DNA of 64,000 nt from Pseudolabrys sp. (GTDB lineage Bacteria > Pseudomonadota > Alphaproteobacteria > Rhizobiales > Xanthobacteraceae): positions 86,370-150,369 of the forward strand of contig JAURVZ010000018.1 in NCBI GenBank assembly GCA_030655215.1, written 5' to 3'. Position numbers and translations under genes: made by a program. Of the stretch, positions 8,641-16,232 are shown in pieces (positions within the stretch are counted from its first letter, which is position 1; the number at the start of each line of letters is the position of its first letter). Below the pieces are notes generated by a model. That model saw nothing but the letters and a program-made list of their open reading frames with translations. It was not told the origin of the DNA and ran no database searches.

Positions 8641-9138
8641 ATGTCGTCCCGCGTCGCGACCAAGTTGAGAGGGACCTTCGCCCGCGGCCTGTTCGCGGCC
8701 GGCCTTTTCATGTCCTGCCCGCTGGCCATGGCGCAGGAAGGCCAGCAACCAAAGCCGCAGAAGGAAGAGCCGGGCCTGCTGGAAAGCGTCGGCAAGTGGT
8801 TTGAGGAACAGGGCAAGAAGGTCGAGAACTTCGGCCATGAAGCTGGCATTGCCGCCAAGACCACGGTGGACGGCGCAAAGAATGCCGCCGGTGCGGTTGC
8901 CCGCATTCCGGCTGCCCGCGTCGTCGACGGCCATCAGAAGTGCCAGAACGCGCCGAACGGCGCGCCTGATTGCGTCGCTGCCGCGACCGCCATGTGCAAG
9001 GCCAAGGGCTTCGAAAGCGGCAAGAGCGCCGACATGACCACCGCCGATGTCTGTCCGGCGCAGGTCTATCTGCAAGGCCGCAACAGCGGCCCCGGCTGCA
9101 AGACCGAAACCTTCGTCTCGCGCGCACTGTGTCAGTAG
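8641..9138 (+). CDS. Secreted cysteine-containing protein of unknown function
   Basis: A 165-residue exported protein; ATG 8641 has AAGGAAGG upstream. The signal peptide ends near AMA-QE (residue 31). A charged amphipathic helix (ESVGKWFEEQGKKVENFGHEA) and an Ala-rich stretch follow, then a C-terminal domain with six Cys (KCQNAP, PDCVAA, MCKAKGF, VCPAQ, GCKTE, LCQ-stop), spacing that suggests up to three disulfides in the periplasm. The family is not recognised by name; comparable short proteins occur as hypotheticals in Bradyrhizobiaceae. No function is proposed. Confidence 0.72.
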   Translation: MSSRVATKLRGTFARGLFAAGLFMSCPLAMAQEGQQPKPQKEEPGLLESVGKWFEEQGKKVENFGHEAGIAAKTTVDGAKNAAGAVARIPAARVVDGHQKCQNAPNGAPDCVAAATAMCKAKGFESGKSADMTTADVCPAQVYLQGRNSGPGCKTETFVSRALCQ

Positions 9139-9212
9139 CGAAGCTCGCTTGCTGTCACTGCCTCTCTGTGTTTCCGTTGCTTCAACAACGAAAATTAACG
9201 GGAGCGACACAA

Positions 9213-10577
9213 GTGAACCTCCACGCCAAACTTCTTGAGCGCGAAGCGGCCGGCAGGCCGGTCACCGTCGGCGTTATCGGCGCCGGCAAGTTCGGCACCA
9301 TGTATCTGGCGCAGGCGCGGCTGACCGCCGGCACGCATATCGTTGCCGTTGCCGATCTCGATCCGGCGCGCGCGCGAAGCCAGCTCAAGACCGCAGGCTG
9401 GCCGGCTGAACTCTACGCGGCGACATCGCTCGACGACGCGCACAAGAAACGCGCCACCTTCATCACCGCCGATGCCGACGCGATGATCGCCAATCCGCGC
9501 ATCGAAGTGATTGTCGAAGCAACCGGCGTGCCCGGCGCTGGCATTCATCATGCCTTGCGCGCGATCGAACACGGCAAGCATGTCGTCATGGTCAATGTCG
9601 AAGCTGATGCTGTGGCCGGGCCTTTGCTGGCGCGCAAGGCGAAAGCCGCCGGCGTTGTCTATTCGCTGGCCTGGGGCGATCAGCCGGCCTTGATCTGCGA
9701 GCAGGTCGATTGGGCGCGCGCCGCCGGCTTCAAGGTGATCTCGGCCGGCAAGGGCACACGCTACGAGCCGCATTATCACAAATCCAATCCCGACAATGTC
9801 TGGGACATTCTCGACAAGTATCTTGCGATCAGCGACCGCGCTTCGATCAATCCGAAGATGTTCAACTCGTTCGTCGACGGCACCAAGTCCGGCATCGAGA
9901 TGACGGCGGTGTGCAACGCCACTGGCTTATTGCCGCAAAGCGACGGCCTGCATTTTCCGCCGGCGACGCGCTTTGAGTTGGCCGATATCTGCAAGCCGAA
10001 ATCGGAAGGCGGTACGCTGGAAAAGGAAGGCGTCACCGAAGTGACATCGTCGGTGTATCGCGACGGCGCCGATGTGCCGCATCATCTGGCGCTCGGCACT
10101 TATGTCGTGTTCGAAGGCGACACCGACTATGCGCGCCGCTGCTTCAAGGAATACGCCATGCTGCCGGACAAGAGCGGCAAGTATGCCGCTTTATACCGGC
10201 CGATCCATATGATCGGGCTGGAGCTTGGCATTTCGGTCGCGAGCTGCGCCTTGCGCCATGAGCCGACCGGGGCGCCAACCGGCTTCCGCTCCGATGTTGT
10301 GGCGACCGCGAAGACCGCGCTTAAAGCGGGCGCCATGCTGGACGGCGAAGGCGGCTTCTGCGTCTGGGGCAAGCAAACGCCGGCGGACGTGTCACTGCAA
10401 GGCGGACTGCTGCCGTTGGGTCTGGCGCACAACGTCAAGCTCAAGAACGATATTGCCGAAGGCCAGGCGCTGAAGTGGTCGGACGTTGGCTACGACGCCA
10501 ACGACATTGCGGTGAAGGTTCGCCGCGAGATGGAAGCAGCCTTCGGCCGGCCGAATGCGGCTAACCTCGCGCCATAG
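9213..10577 (+). CDS. NAD(P)-binding oxidoreductase with C-terminal SAF-like domain
   Basis: A 454-residue protein. GTG 9213 is preceded by GGGAG at a good distance; the frame is open further upstream but overlaps the previous gene. A Rossmann fold opens the protein (VGVIGAGKFGTMYLAQA, then VAVADLD), resembling homoserine dehydrogenase and Gfo/Idh/MocA enzymes. The middle contains GKHVVMVNVEADA and GDQPAL motifs. The end (VSLQGGLLPLGLAHNVKLKN) looks like a SAF domain as in sugar-acid dehydratases and related oxidoreductases. The likely role is oxidation or rearrangement of a small carbohydrate-derived acid, but the substrate is unknown. It is followed by a terminator. Confidence 0.78.
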   Translation: MNLHAKLLEREAAGRPVTVGVIGAGKFGTMYLAQARLTAGTHIVAVADLDPARARSQLKTAGWPAELYAATSLDDAHKKRATFITADADAMIANPRIEVIVEATGVPGAGIHHALRAIEHGKHVVMVNVEADAVAGPLLARKAKAAGVVYSLAWGDQPALICEQVDWARAAGFKVISAGKGTRYEPHYHKSNPDNVWDILDKYLAISDRASINPKMFNSFVDGTKSGIEMTAVCNATGLLPQSDGLHFPPATRFELADICKPKSEGGTLEKEGVTEVTSSVYRDGADVPHHLALGTYVVFEGDTDYARRCFKEYAMLPDKSGKYAALYRPIHMIGLELGISVASCALRHEPTGAPTGFRSDVVATAKTALKAGAMLDGEGGFCVWGKQTPADVSLQGGLLPLGLAHNVKLKNDIAEGQALKWSDVGYDANDIAVKVRREMEAAFGRPNAANLAP

Positions 10578-10579
10578 AA

Positions 10580-10607
10580 AAAGGGCGGCGCTTTCGCACC
10601 GCCCTTT
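10580..10607. terminator. Bidirectional rho-independent terminator
   Basis: A perfect 9-bp stem AAAGGGCGG / CCGCCCTTT with a 10-nt loop, starting 3 bp after the oxidoreductase stop. On the plus strand the stem runs into TTTATTATT; on the minus strand the A-run at 10578-10582 becomes a U-tract. It can therefore serve both the plus-strand gene ending at 10577 and the minus-strand gene ending at 10629. Confidence 0.9.
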
Positions 10608-10628
10608 ATTATTCCGATTCAGGCCAGC

Positions 10629-10928
10629 TTACCGGCAGCGGCGCACGAAGCGGACGCGGCCGTCCCAACGCACAATGCGCTGGGTGTAACAACGCGGGCC
10701 GTAGGCATAGCTGCGGTAGTAGCCACGGCGCGGGCCGTAATAGCCGCGGCGGTGGCCGTAGTAGCCGCGGCGGTAGCCATAACCGCCACCATAGTAATAT
10801 TGCGCCTGTTCAACCTGTCCCGGCGCAGCGGCAGCGCCAAGGCCCGGATTGGCCATGCTGGCCTGTGCGGGGGCCGAGAACGCGATCACTGTCGCGGCCA
10901 CGGCTCCGAGAATAAATGTACGCATCAT
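10629..10928 (-). CDS. Small secreted Gly/Tyr/Arg-repeat protein
   Basis: A 99-residue protein. ATG 10928 follows AGGAGG with a 6-nt spacer, an excellent ribosome site; the longer frame to 10946 starts inside it. A signal peptide (FILGAVAATVIAFSAPAQA-SM) precedes a tail of repeated GYYG-x-RRGYYG units and two Cys near the end (CYTQRIV, RRCR). It is cationic, low-complexity and exported. It resembles the protein at 7130-7474 in composition but not in order of motifs. Function unknown; surface or periplasmic structural roles are guesses. Confidence 0.72.
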   Translation of the reverse strand: MMRTFILGAVAATVIAFSAPAQASMANPGLGAAAAPGQVEQAQYYYGGGYGYRRGYYGHRRGYYGPRRGYYRSYAYGPRCYTQRIVRWDGRVRFVRRCR

Positions 10929-11041
10929 GTTACGCCTCCTGTCCAAGGGTCAGGATAATAATTCTCAATTGCGGCATAAGTTTCAGCCGGTTGGCAAAAT
11001 TTACAGATGCGCAGGCGATTTTTTGCGCTGCAAAATGGGCG

Positions 11042-11248
11042 CTATTCGAGCTCTATCGTGCTGTCGATCGTGTGATTGAGGCCGACCGCTTCGATGGTCA
11101 GCACCATGCGGGCCTTGAGCCCTTCGGTGCCCTTGATCCTGCCGTCCGCAACGGCGTCACGGATCGCCACTTCGATCTCGCGCTGCGAGGTCACACCCAC
11201 GGTCTTGAGGAATTTGCGCAGCGAGGCGTTCAGGACATCTTCGTTCAT
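11042..11248 (-). CDS. DUF6494 family small protein
   Basis: A 68-residue cytoplasmic protein beginning MNEDVLNASLRKFLKTVGVT, the hallmark of the DUF6494 family as I recall it. It consists of a helix pair (SQREIEVAIRDAVADG) and a short strand region (KARMVLTIEAVGLNHTID). The start has AAAGGGAG upstream. The family is conserved across alphaproteobacteria as a stand-alone small gene without known function. The upstream 158 bp on this strand contain the divergent tRNA promoter. Confidence 0.85.
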   Translation of the reverse strand: MNEDVLNASLRKFLKTVGVTSQREIEVAIRDAVADGRIKGTEGLKARMVLTIEAVGLNHTIDSTIELE

Positions 11249-11343
11249 TTTGGCGCTCCCTTTGACGGATTTCCAGCAAAGCTAATGCTCTTGGGCGCCT
11301 GAACACCATCCCGGCGCGGCGAAAAACAATTGGGCCGGTGCCG

Positions 11344-11371
11344 TTGACCGCAGGTTTTGCGCCGCTATTAT
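11344..11371 (+). promoter_or_regulatory. Sigma-70-type promoter of tRNA-Leu
   Basis: TTGACC (11344-11349), a 16-bp spacer and TATTAT (11366-11371) form a near-consensus promoter. The expected start of transcription, about 11378, is some 29 nt before the mature tRNA 5' end, which suits a short precursor leader. Confidence 0.65.
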
Positions 11372-11406
11372 CCCGGCCGCTGGCGCTTCGGCGCGCCGGC
11401 CAGGTT

Positions 11407-11491
11407 GCCCCTGTGGCGGAACTGGTAGACGCGCTCGACTCAAAATCGAGTTCCGCAAGGAGTGCTGGTTCGATTCCGGCCAGGGGCACCA
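11407..11491 (+). tRNA. tRNA-Leu (anticodon CAA)
   Basis: An 85-nt class II tRNA with encoded CCA. The acceptor stem is GCCCCTG (11407-11413) with CAGGGGC (11481-11487), discriminator A, then CCA. The D-loop contains TGGTAGAC, the anticodon stem CTCGA/TCGAG encloses the loop CTCAAAA giving anticodon CAA (reads UUG), a long variable arm follows, and the T arm has GGTTCGATTCC. Both the long variable arm and the anticodon identify leucine. Confidence 0.96.
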
Positions 11492-11497
11492 CTCAAC

Positions 11498-11514
11498 ACG
11501 AAGCTGCGCTTCGT
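11498..11514 (+). terminator. Hairpin downstream of tRNA-Leu
   Basis: A perfect 7-bp stem ACGAAGC / GCTTCGT with a 3-nt TGC loop starts 7 nt after the tRNA CCA end. No long T-run follows (only CATGTT), so it may act as a weak terminator or as a 3' processing boundary. Confidence 0.5.
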
Positions 11515-11594
11515 CATGTTCACCCGTATATGTCTGGACTCTCATCAACTTCGTGTGCACACGGTTGCTGCGGGGCGGGTGACAGGGTGTTTCA

Positions 11595-12731
11595 GTGAAG
11601 GCCGATTTACATAGCGCCGAGGAGTTCCGGCTCGCCGCACTCCGTGGCTACGGCATCCTGGATACGCCCCGCGAAGAGGACTTCGACGACGTCGTCAAAG
11701 TCGCGGCCCTCATTTGCGATGCGCCGATTTCCGTCATCAATCTGATCGATCAGGGCCGCCAGTGGTTCAAGGCGGAGGTCGGCCTTGGCGTGCGGGAGAC
11801 GCCGCTCGAAAGCTCGATCTGCGCGCATGCCATTCTGCAGCCGGATCTTTTCATCGTGCCCGACACGACGCTCGACAGGCGCTTCTGTGACAATGCGCTG
11901 GTCGTCAACAACCCGCATCTGCGCTTCTATGCCGGCGCGCTGCTGCAATCGCCGGAAGGCTTTCCGCTCGGCACCGTTTGCATCCTCGATTACAAGCCGC
12001 GCAACCTCGACGACAAGCAAAAAGCGTTTCTGCGGCTGATGGCCAGCCAGGTCATGAAAATGATCGAGCTGCGCCGGATCAACACAACGGAGCACACCGG
12101 CAGACTGCGCGCCGAAGCGCTTGTCGAGGAGAACAAGACGCTGATCCGCGAAGGCGATCATCGCGTGATGAATTCCTTGCAGCTTGTGCAGGCCGTGCTG
12201 TCGCTGCAAAGCCGCGATGCTTCAATCAGCGATGAAACAAAGGCGCATTTGAAAACCGCGAGCAATCGCGTGCTCGCCATTGCCACCGTTCACAAACAGC
12301 TTCATCTGACCGGCAGTCTGGAGGAGCTCGATGTCTCGGACTTCCTCAATCGGCTTTGCGAAAGCCTGCAGCAAACGGCGCCCGCTGAAATCACGTCAAT
12401 CGACGTTGCGGCGGAGCCGGTGATGCTTCGCTCGGATACGGTCAGCGGCATTGGTCTTCTGGTGGCGGAGCTTGTCACCAACAGTTTCAAATATGCCTAT
12501 CCCGCGGGCCAGCGCGGAAAAGTCAGCGTTGCCTTCAGCGGCTCGCCGCAGCGCTGGCGGCTGGAGGTTTCCGATCAGGGTCAGGGGCTGCCCGAAAGTT
12601 TCGATATTGATCTGCCGAAGGGCTTCGGCATGCAGGCGGTCAAGACGTTCGTTCGGCGTCTAAACGCGGGGATATTGGTCAAGTCAATGCCGGGGAGCAC
12701 CGTCTTCCAGATTAACGGCGGTGCGCCTTAG
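11595..12731 (+). CDS. GAF-domain sensor histidine kinase, HWE/HisKA_2 type
   Basis: A 378-residue soluble sensor kinase with GTG start. An N-terminal GAF domain (about 20-165) is followed by a HisKA_2/HWE-like dimerisation segment with phospho-acceptor His189 in GDHRVMNSLQLVQAVLSLQ, then a HATPase domain with the N-box LVAELVTNSFKYA and the G-box GQGLPE / GFGMQAV. It has no membrane segment, so it senses a cytoplasmic signal. Kinases of this type often feed the alphaproteobacterial general stress or light pathways, but no partner regulator is adjacent. The phytochrome kinase follows 108 bp downstream on the same strand. Confidence 0.9.
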   Translation: MKADLHSAEEFRLAALRGYGILDTPREEDFDDVVKVAALICDAPISVINLIDQGRQWFKAEVGLGVRETPLESSICAHAILQPDLFIVPDTTLDRRFCDNALVVNNPHLRFYAGALLQSPEGFPLGTVCILDYKPRNLDDKQKAFLRLMASQVMKMIELRRINTTEHTGRLRAEALVEENKTLIREGDHRVMNSLQLVQAVLSLQSRDASISDETKAHLKTASNRVLAIATVHKQLHLTGSLEELDVSDFLNRLCESLQQTAPAEITSIDVAAEPVMLRSDTVSGIGLLVAELVTNSFKYAYPAGQRGKVSVAFSGSPQRWRLEVSDQGQGLPESFDIDLPKGFGMQAVKTFVRRLNAGILVKSMPGSTVFQINGGAP

Positions 12732-12839
12732 CTGGCGCCGCACAGAGCCTATGCGTTTACCAGCGCGCAAACTTTGGGAACTTTTTGTGCCGTTCGCCAT
12801 TACGATTAGGCATTTTTCGGGTGGGGTTAGATAGCGGAC

Positions 12840-15404
12840 GTGGATGAGCTCGCCGGCAAACTCGACCTCACGAATTGCGACCGTGAACCGATCCATATAC
12901 CGGGGACAATTCAGCCCTTCGGGTTTCTCATTGCCGTCGCGTCGGACTGGCTGATCGGCTGCGTCTCGGAAAACATCGAGCGGTTTCTCGGCCTGTCGCC
13001 GGAGCGGCTGATTGGCCAGCCTTTGGCTGAATTCTTCCCGGCAAAAACGCTGCATGATCTGCGCAACCGGGTAGCAATGCTGCGCGGCGCCGATGCGGTC
13101 GAGCGTGTGTACGATGCCGAGCTGACCCGCGGCGGGCCGCATTTCGACATCGCCATCCATCTGTCCGGATCGCTGATCGTCATTGAAGCGGAGCCCGCCA
13201 CGGGCGATTACCGCGACGCGACCGGTACGGTGCGCTCGATGATGTCGCGGCTGGATCAGACGCCGGACCTGCGCGCGTTTCTGCGAGAAGGCGCGCGCCA
13301 AGTGCGCGGCCTGCTCGGCTACGACCGCGTCATGGTCTACAAGTTTTCGCCGGATGGCTCCGGCGAGGTGATGGCCGAGGCGGCCAAGACTGGCATTGGC
13401 AGTTTTCTCGGGCTGCATTATCCGGCGAGCGACATCCCGCAGCAGGCGCGGCTGCTGTATCTGCGCAATCAGCTGCGCATCATCACCGACATCAAGGCGA
13501 CATCGGTGCCGCTGTATCCGGCAAGCGATCGCGGCATGCATCATATCGACCTGTCTTTGTCGATGCTGCGCTCGGTCTCGCCGATTCACATCGAGTACCT
13601 CAAGAACATGGGCGTCGGCGCCTCGATGTCGATCTCCATTGTCGTTGACGGCGTGCTGTGGGGCCTGTTTGCCTGCCACCATTATTCGCCGCGCCTGCCG
13701 ACCTTCCAGATGCGCTCGGTGGCCGAGTTGTTCGCGCAGATGTTCTCGATGCGGCTGGAGAGCCGCGAGCGCCGCGAGATTGTCGAGTATGAGCGCAAGG
13801 CGCGCGATATTTCCGATCAGTTGCTTGGCGCTGTTGCGTCCGACGAAACGCTGCTCAAGGATCCGGACTGGCTCGCCGACATTCTGACGCATGCGATCCC
13901 CGCCGACGGCGTCGGCGTCTGGATCAATGGCAGTTACGCCTTTTCCGGCACGACGCCGAACCAGGCGGCGTTCAGGCAGATCGTGCGCGCGCTCAACGGC
14001 AAGGCGGCTGGCAAGATTTATGCGACCGATCATATCGGTGCGCTGTTGCGCAACGATGCCCCGGAGGTCGCGCCGGTTGCCGGACTTTTGGCGATTCCGA
14101 TTTCGCGTTCGCCGCGCGACTATGTCGTTCTGTTTCGCACCGAATTGATCCGGTCGGTGCGCTGGGCCGGCGATCCGCACAAGCCGGCGAAGTTCGGGCC
14201 GAATGGTCCGCGTCTGACGCCGCGCGAAAGCTTCGCCGAATGGAAAGAGCTGGTGCAGGGCCGCTCAAAGCAGTTTACCTCCTCTGAACTGCGCGTGGCC
14301 GAGACATTGCGCGCGACGTTGATTGAGGTGGTGCTGCGGCTGGCGGATGAGGCGGCGGCGGAGCGGCATCAGGCCAATGCGCGGCAGGAGCTTTTGATCG
14401 CCGAATTGAACCATCGCGTGCGCAACATCCTCGGCGTCATCCGCGGCCTGATCCGGCAATCGCAGCCGGACGATGAGGCGGTCAAGGAGTTCGTTAAACT
14501 CGTCGATGGCCGTATTCACGCGCTCGCCCGCGCGCATAATCAGATCACCGACGATCACTGGGGCCCGGCGCCGTTCGAGACCCTGATCGCGGCGGAAGCG
14601 GCGGCCTTCGCCTCCGACCGCGTCGAACGGCTGAGCGCCAGTGGACCGCCGGTGCTGCTCAACCCGCAGGCTTACTCGTCGATGGCGCTGGTGATGCACG
14701 AGCTTGTCACCAATGCGACCAAGTACGGCGCGCTGTCCAATTACGACGGCAGGGCCCGGATCGAATGGCAGCGCACGAAGGGTGGCGACCTGATCGTTAC
14801 CTGGAAGGAAAGCGGCGGGCCCGAAGTTCAGAAGCCCAAGCGCAAAGGCTTCGGCACGACCATCGTCGAGCGTTCGGTGCCGTACGATCTCGGCGGCGCG
14901 GCGGAAGCGCATTACGATCCGGCCGGATTCTGGGCGCAGTTCACCATTCCGGCGCGTCACGTCTCGGAGGCGCGGTCCTTCGCCGGGCCGGTGCTCAAGT
15001 TCAAGCGTCCGGCGCTCAACCATCCGCAGGAGCCGCCACCGAAATTCCTTGCCGATCGCAAGGTGCTCCTTGTCGAGGACAGCCTGATCATTTCGCTCGA
15101 CGCAGAAGACATCCTGCTGCGGCTTGGCGCGGAGATGGTCACGACACATGCGACGATGGATGGCGCGCTGGACCATCTCGATACCGAGCGGCCGGCGCTG
15201 GCCATTCTCGATATCAATCTCGGCGACCAGACCAGCTACCCGATCGCCGACCGGCTGCTGGAAATGGGCGTGCCGTTCATCTTCGCCAGCGGTTATGGCG
15301 AGCAAGCGTCACTGCCGATGGAGCACCGCAACCGCCTGATGGTGCAGAAGCCCTACACGCTCGAGAACGTCGCGCGCACGCTTGCAGAATTGGTTGGTAT
15401 CTGA
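12840..15404 (+). CDS. Bacteriophytochrome: PAS-GAF-PHY, HWE kinase and receiver
   Basis: An 854-residue red/far-red photoreceptor kinase. Order: PAS (1-110) with the biliverdin-attachment Cys13 in TNCDREPIHIPGTIQP; GAF (about 135-300) with the PASDIP motif (Asp198) and the chromophore-contacting His250 in SPIHIEYL; PHY (about 315-490) with the tongue motif PRESF; HWE kinase with His525 in ELNHRVRNILG and HATPase box HELVTNATKYG; and a C-terminal receiver with phospho-acceptor Asp791 (LDINLG). This matches the layout of Agrobacterium Agp2-like, often bathy, phytochromes. The start is GTG with a weak ribosome site. No heme oxygenase (biliverdin source) lies in the window. Confidence 0.94.
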   Translation: MDELAGKLDLTNCDREPIHIPGTIQPFGFLIAVASDWLIGCVSENIERFLGLSPERLIGQPLAEFFPAKTLHDLRNRVAMLRGADAVERVYDAELTRGGPHFDIAIHLSGSLIVIEAEPATGDYRDATGTVRSMMSRLDQTPDLRAFLREGARQVRGLLGYDRVMVYKFSPDGSGEVMAEAAKTGIGSFLGLHYPASDIPQQARLLYLRNQLRIITDIKATSVPLYPASDRGMHHIDLSLSMLRSVSPIHIEYLKNMGVGASMSISIVVDGVLWGLFACHHYSPRLPTFQMRSVAELFAQMFSMRLESRERREIVEYERKARDISDQLLGAVASDETLLKDPDWLADILTHAIPADGVGVWINGSYAFSGTTPNQAAFRQIVRALNGKAAGKIYATDHIGALLRNDAPEVAPVAGLLAIPISRSPRDYVVLFRTELIRSVRWAGDPHKPAKFGPNGPRLTPRESFAEWKELVQGRSKQFTSSELRVAETLRATLIEVVLRLADEAAAERHQANARQELLIAELNHRVRNILGVIRGLIRQSQPDDEAVKEFVKLVDGRIHALARAHNQITDDHWGPAPFETLIAAEAAAFASDRVERLSASGPPVLLNPQAYSSMALVMHELVTNATKYGALSNYDGRARIEWQRTKGGDLIVTWKESGGPEVQKPKRKGFGTTIVERSVPYDLGGAAEAHYDPAGFWAQFTIPARHVSEARSFAGPVLKFKRPALNHPQEPPPKFLADRKVLLVEDSLIISLDAEDILLRLGAEMVTTHATMDGALDHLDTERPALAILDINLGDQTSYPIADRLLEMGVPFIFASGYGEQASLPMEHRNRLMVQKPYTLENVARTLAELVGI

Positions 15405-15478
15405 GACAGACCTTCCGCGAGCGCCTTTCCGGCGCCCCAATCTGTCCTTTGATTGAGGGCGGGTAAGGACTTCACGCC

Positions 15479-16027
15479 ATGAATGGTTTTCTCGGCTTGC
15501 TGCGCAAGGACCCGGTGATTTCCGCCGCGGCGGTCGTGTTCGTCGTCGGCCTGGCCACGATCGGCGGATTTTTCTTTTTCGAGTATGTGCTGGGCTATCC
15601 GCCATGCCCGCTGTGCCTCGACCAGCGCAAGGCGTTCTATGCCGCCGTGCCGCTCGCCGCGCTGCTCTGGCTCGGCGCCAGCTTTGGCGCATCGCGCAAG
15701 GTGTTGCTGCTCGGTTTTGCCGTGATCGGCCTGCTGATGCTCTGGAATACCGGTCTGTCCGCATTTCACGCTGGCGTCGAATACAAGTTCTGGCCGGGCC
15801 CGAGCGATTGCTCCGGCGCGCTCAACTCACTCGGCACGGCCGGCGGCATGCTGGACCGGCTGCAGAGCATTCGGGTCGTGCGCTGCGACGAGGCGGCCTG
15901 GACGTTCCTCGGCATTTCGCTCGCCGGTTACGATGTGCTGGTGTCGCTGTTTTTGGCGGTGGTGGCGGGCCTGGGGTTTAAGGCGGCCCGCGAGCGGCCG
16001 CCGGAAGACAGCATTTCCCGGGACTAG
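15479..16027 (+). CDS. dsbB: DsbB-family disulfide bond formation protein
   Basis: A 182-residue inner-membrane quinone reductase that reoxidises periplasmic DsbA. It has four membrane segments, the first periplasmic Cys pair in PPCPLCLDQRK (about residues 41-44), and the second loop with Cys in SDCSGA and VVRCDEAAW, as in DsbB/DsbI proteins. ATG 15479 is preceded by AAGGA. It sits alone; no dsbA is nearby. The 3' side has inverted repeats before the convergent nrdB gene. Confidence 0.9.
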   Translation: MNGFLGLLRKDPVISAAAVVFVVGLATIGGFFFFEYVLGYPPCPLCLDQRKAFYAAVPLAALLWLGASFGASRKVLLLGFAVIGLLMLWNTGLSAFHAGVEYKFWPGPSDCSGALNSLGTAGGMLDRLQSIRVVRCDEAAWTFLGISLAGYDVLVSLFLAVVAGLGFKAARERPPEDSISRD

Positions 16028-16035
16028 AAACGATT

Positions 16036-16091
16036 ACGGCCACGAAGGAGAGGCGCGGGTACATCCGCCGTCGCCTGCTATTCGTGGCCGT
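16036..16091. repeat. Long-loop inverted repeat after dsbB
   Basis: A perfect 11-bp inverted repeat, ACGGCCACGAA (16036-16046) and TTCGTGGCCGT (16081-16091), separated by 34 bp, starts 8 bp after dsbB. There is no T-tract, so it is probably a structured 3' end rather than a classical terminator. A second perfect 7-bp hairpin, GCGCTGG/CCAGCGC, lies at 16173-16189 in the same 205-bp gene-free gap. Confidence 0.6.
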
Positions 16092-16201
16092 CCGCAGCAG
16101 TTTCCCGCCGCGCCGTGATGGAGCCAAACCGGTTGGCTTTGCTCAACATCACCGTCTGAACGCATATGGGTGGCGCTGGGTTCCAGCGCAAGGGGTAACT
16201 T

Positions 16202-16225
16202 GGGGTGACGGCGATCCGCCACCCC
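16202..16225 (-). terminator. Hairpin at the 3' end of nrdB
   Basis: On the minus strand GGGGTG pairs with CACCCC, continues through a G-U wobble and CGG/CCG, and leaves a 4-nt loop, giving a 10-bp stem 7 nt after the nrdB stop. No U-run follows, so it may stabilise the mRNA end as much as terminate. Confidence 0.55.
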
Positions 16226-16232
16226 TCTAGGG

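Noticed and set aside
8970..9212. N-terminal extension of the SAF-domain oxidoreductase
   Set aside because: It overlaps the secreted protein gene in another frame, and GTG 9213 with GGGAG begins just before the Rossmann fold.
12765..12800. EcfG-type stress promoter (GGAAC plus CGTT) before the phytochrome gene
   Set aside because: GGAAC and CGTT are present but only 9 bp apart instead of 16-17.
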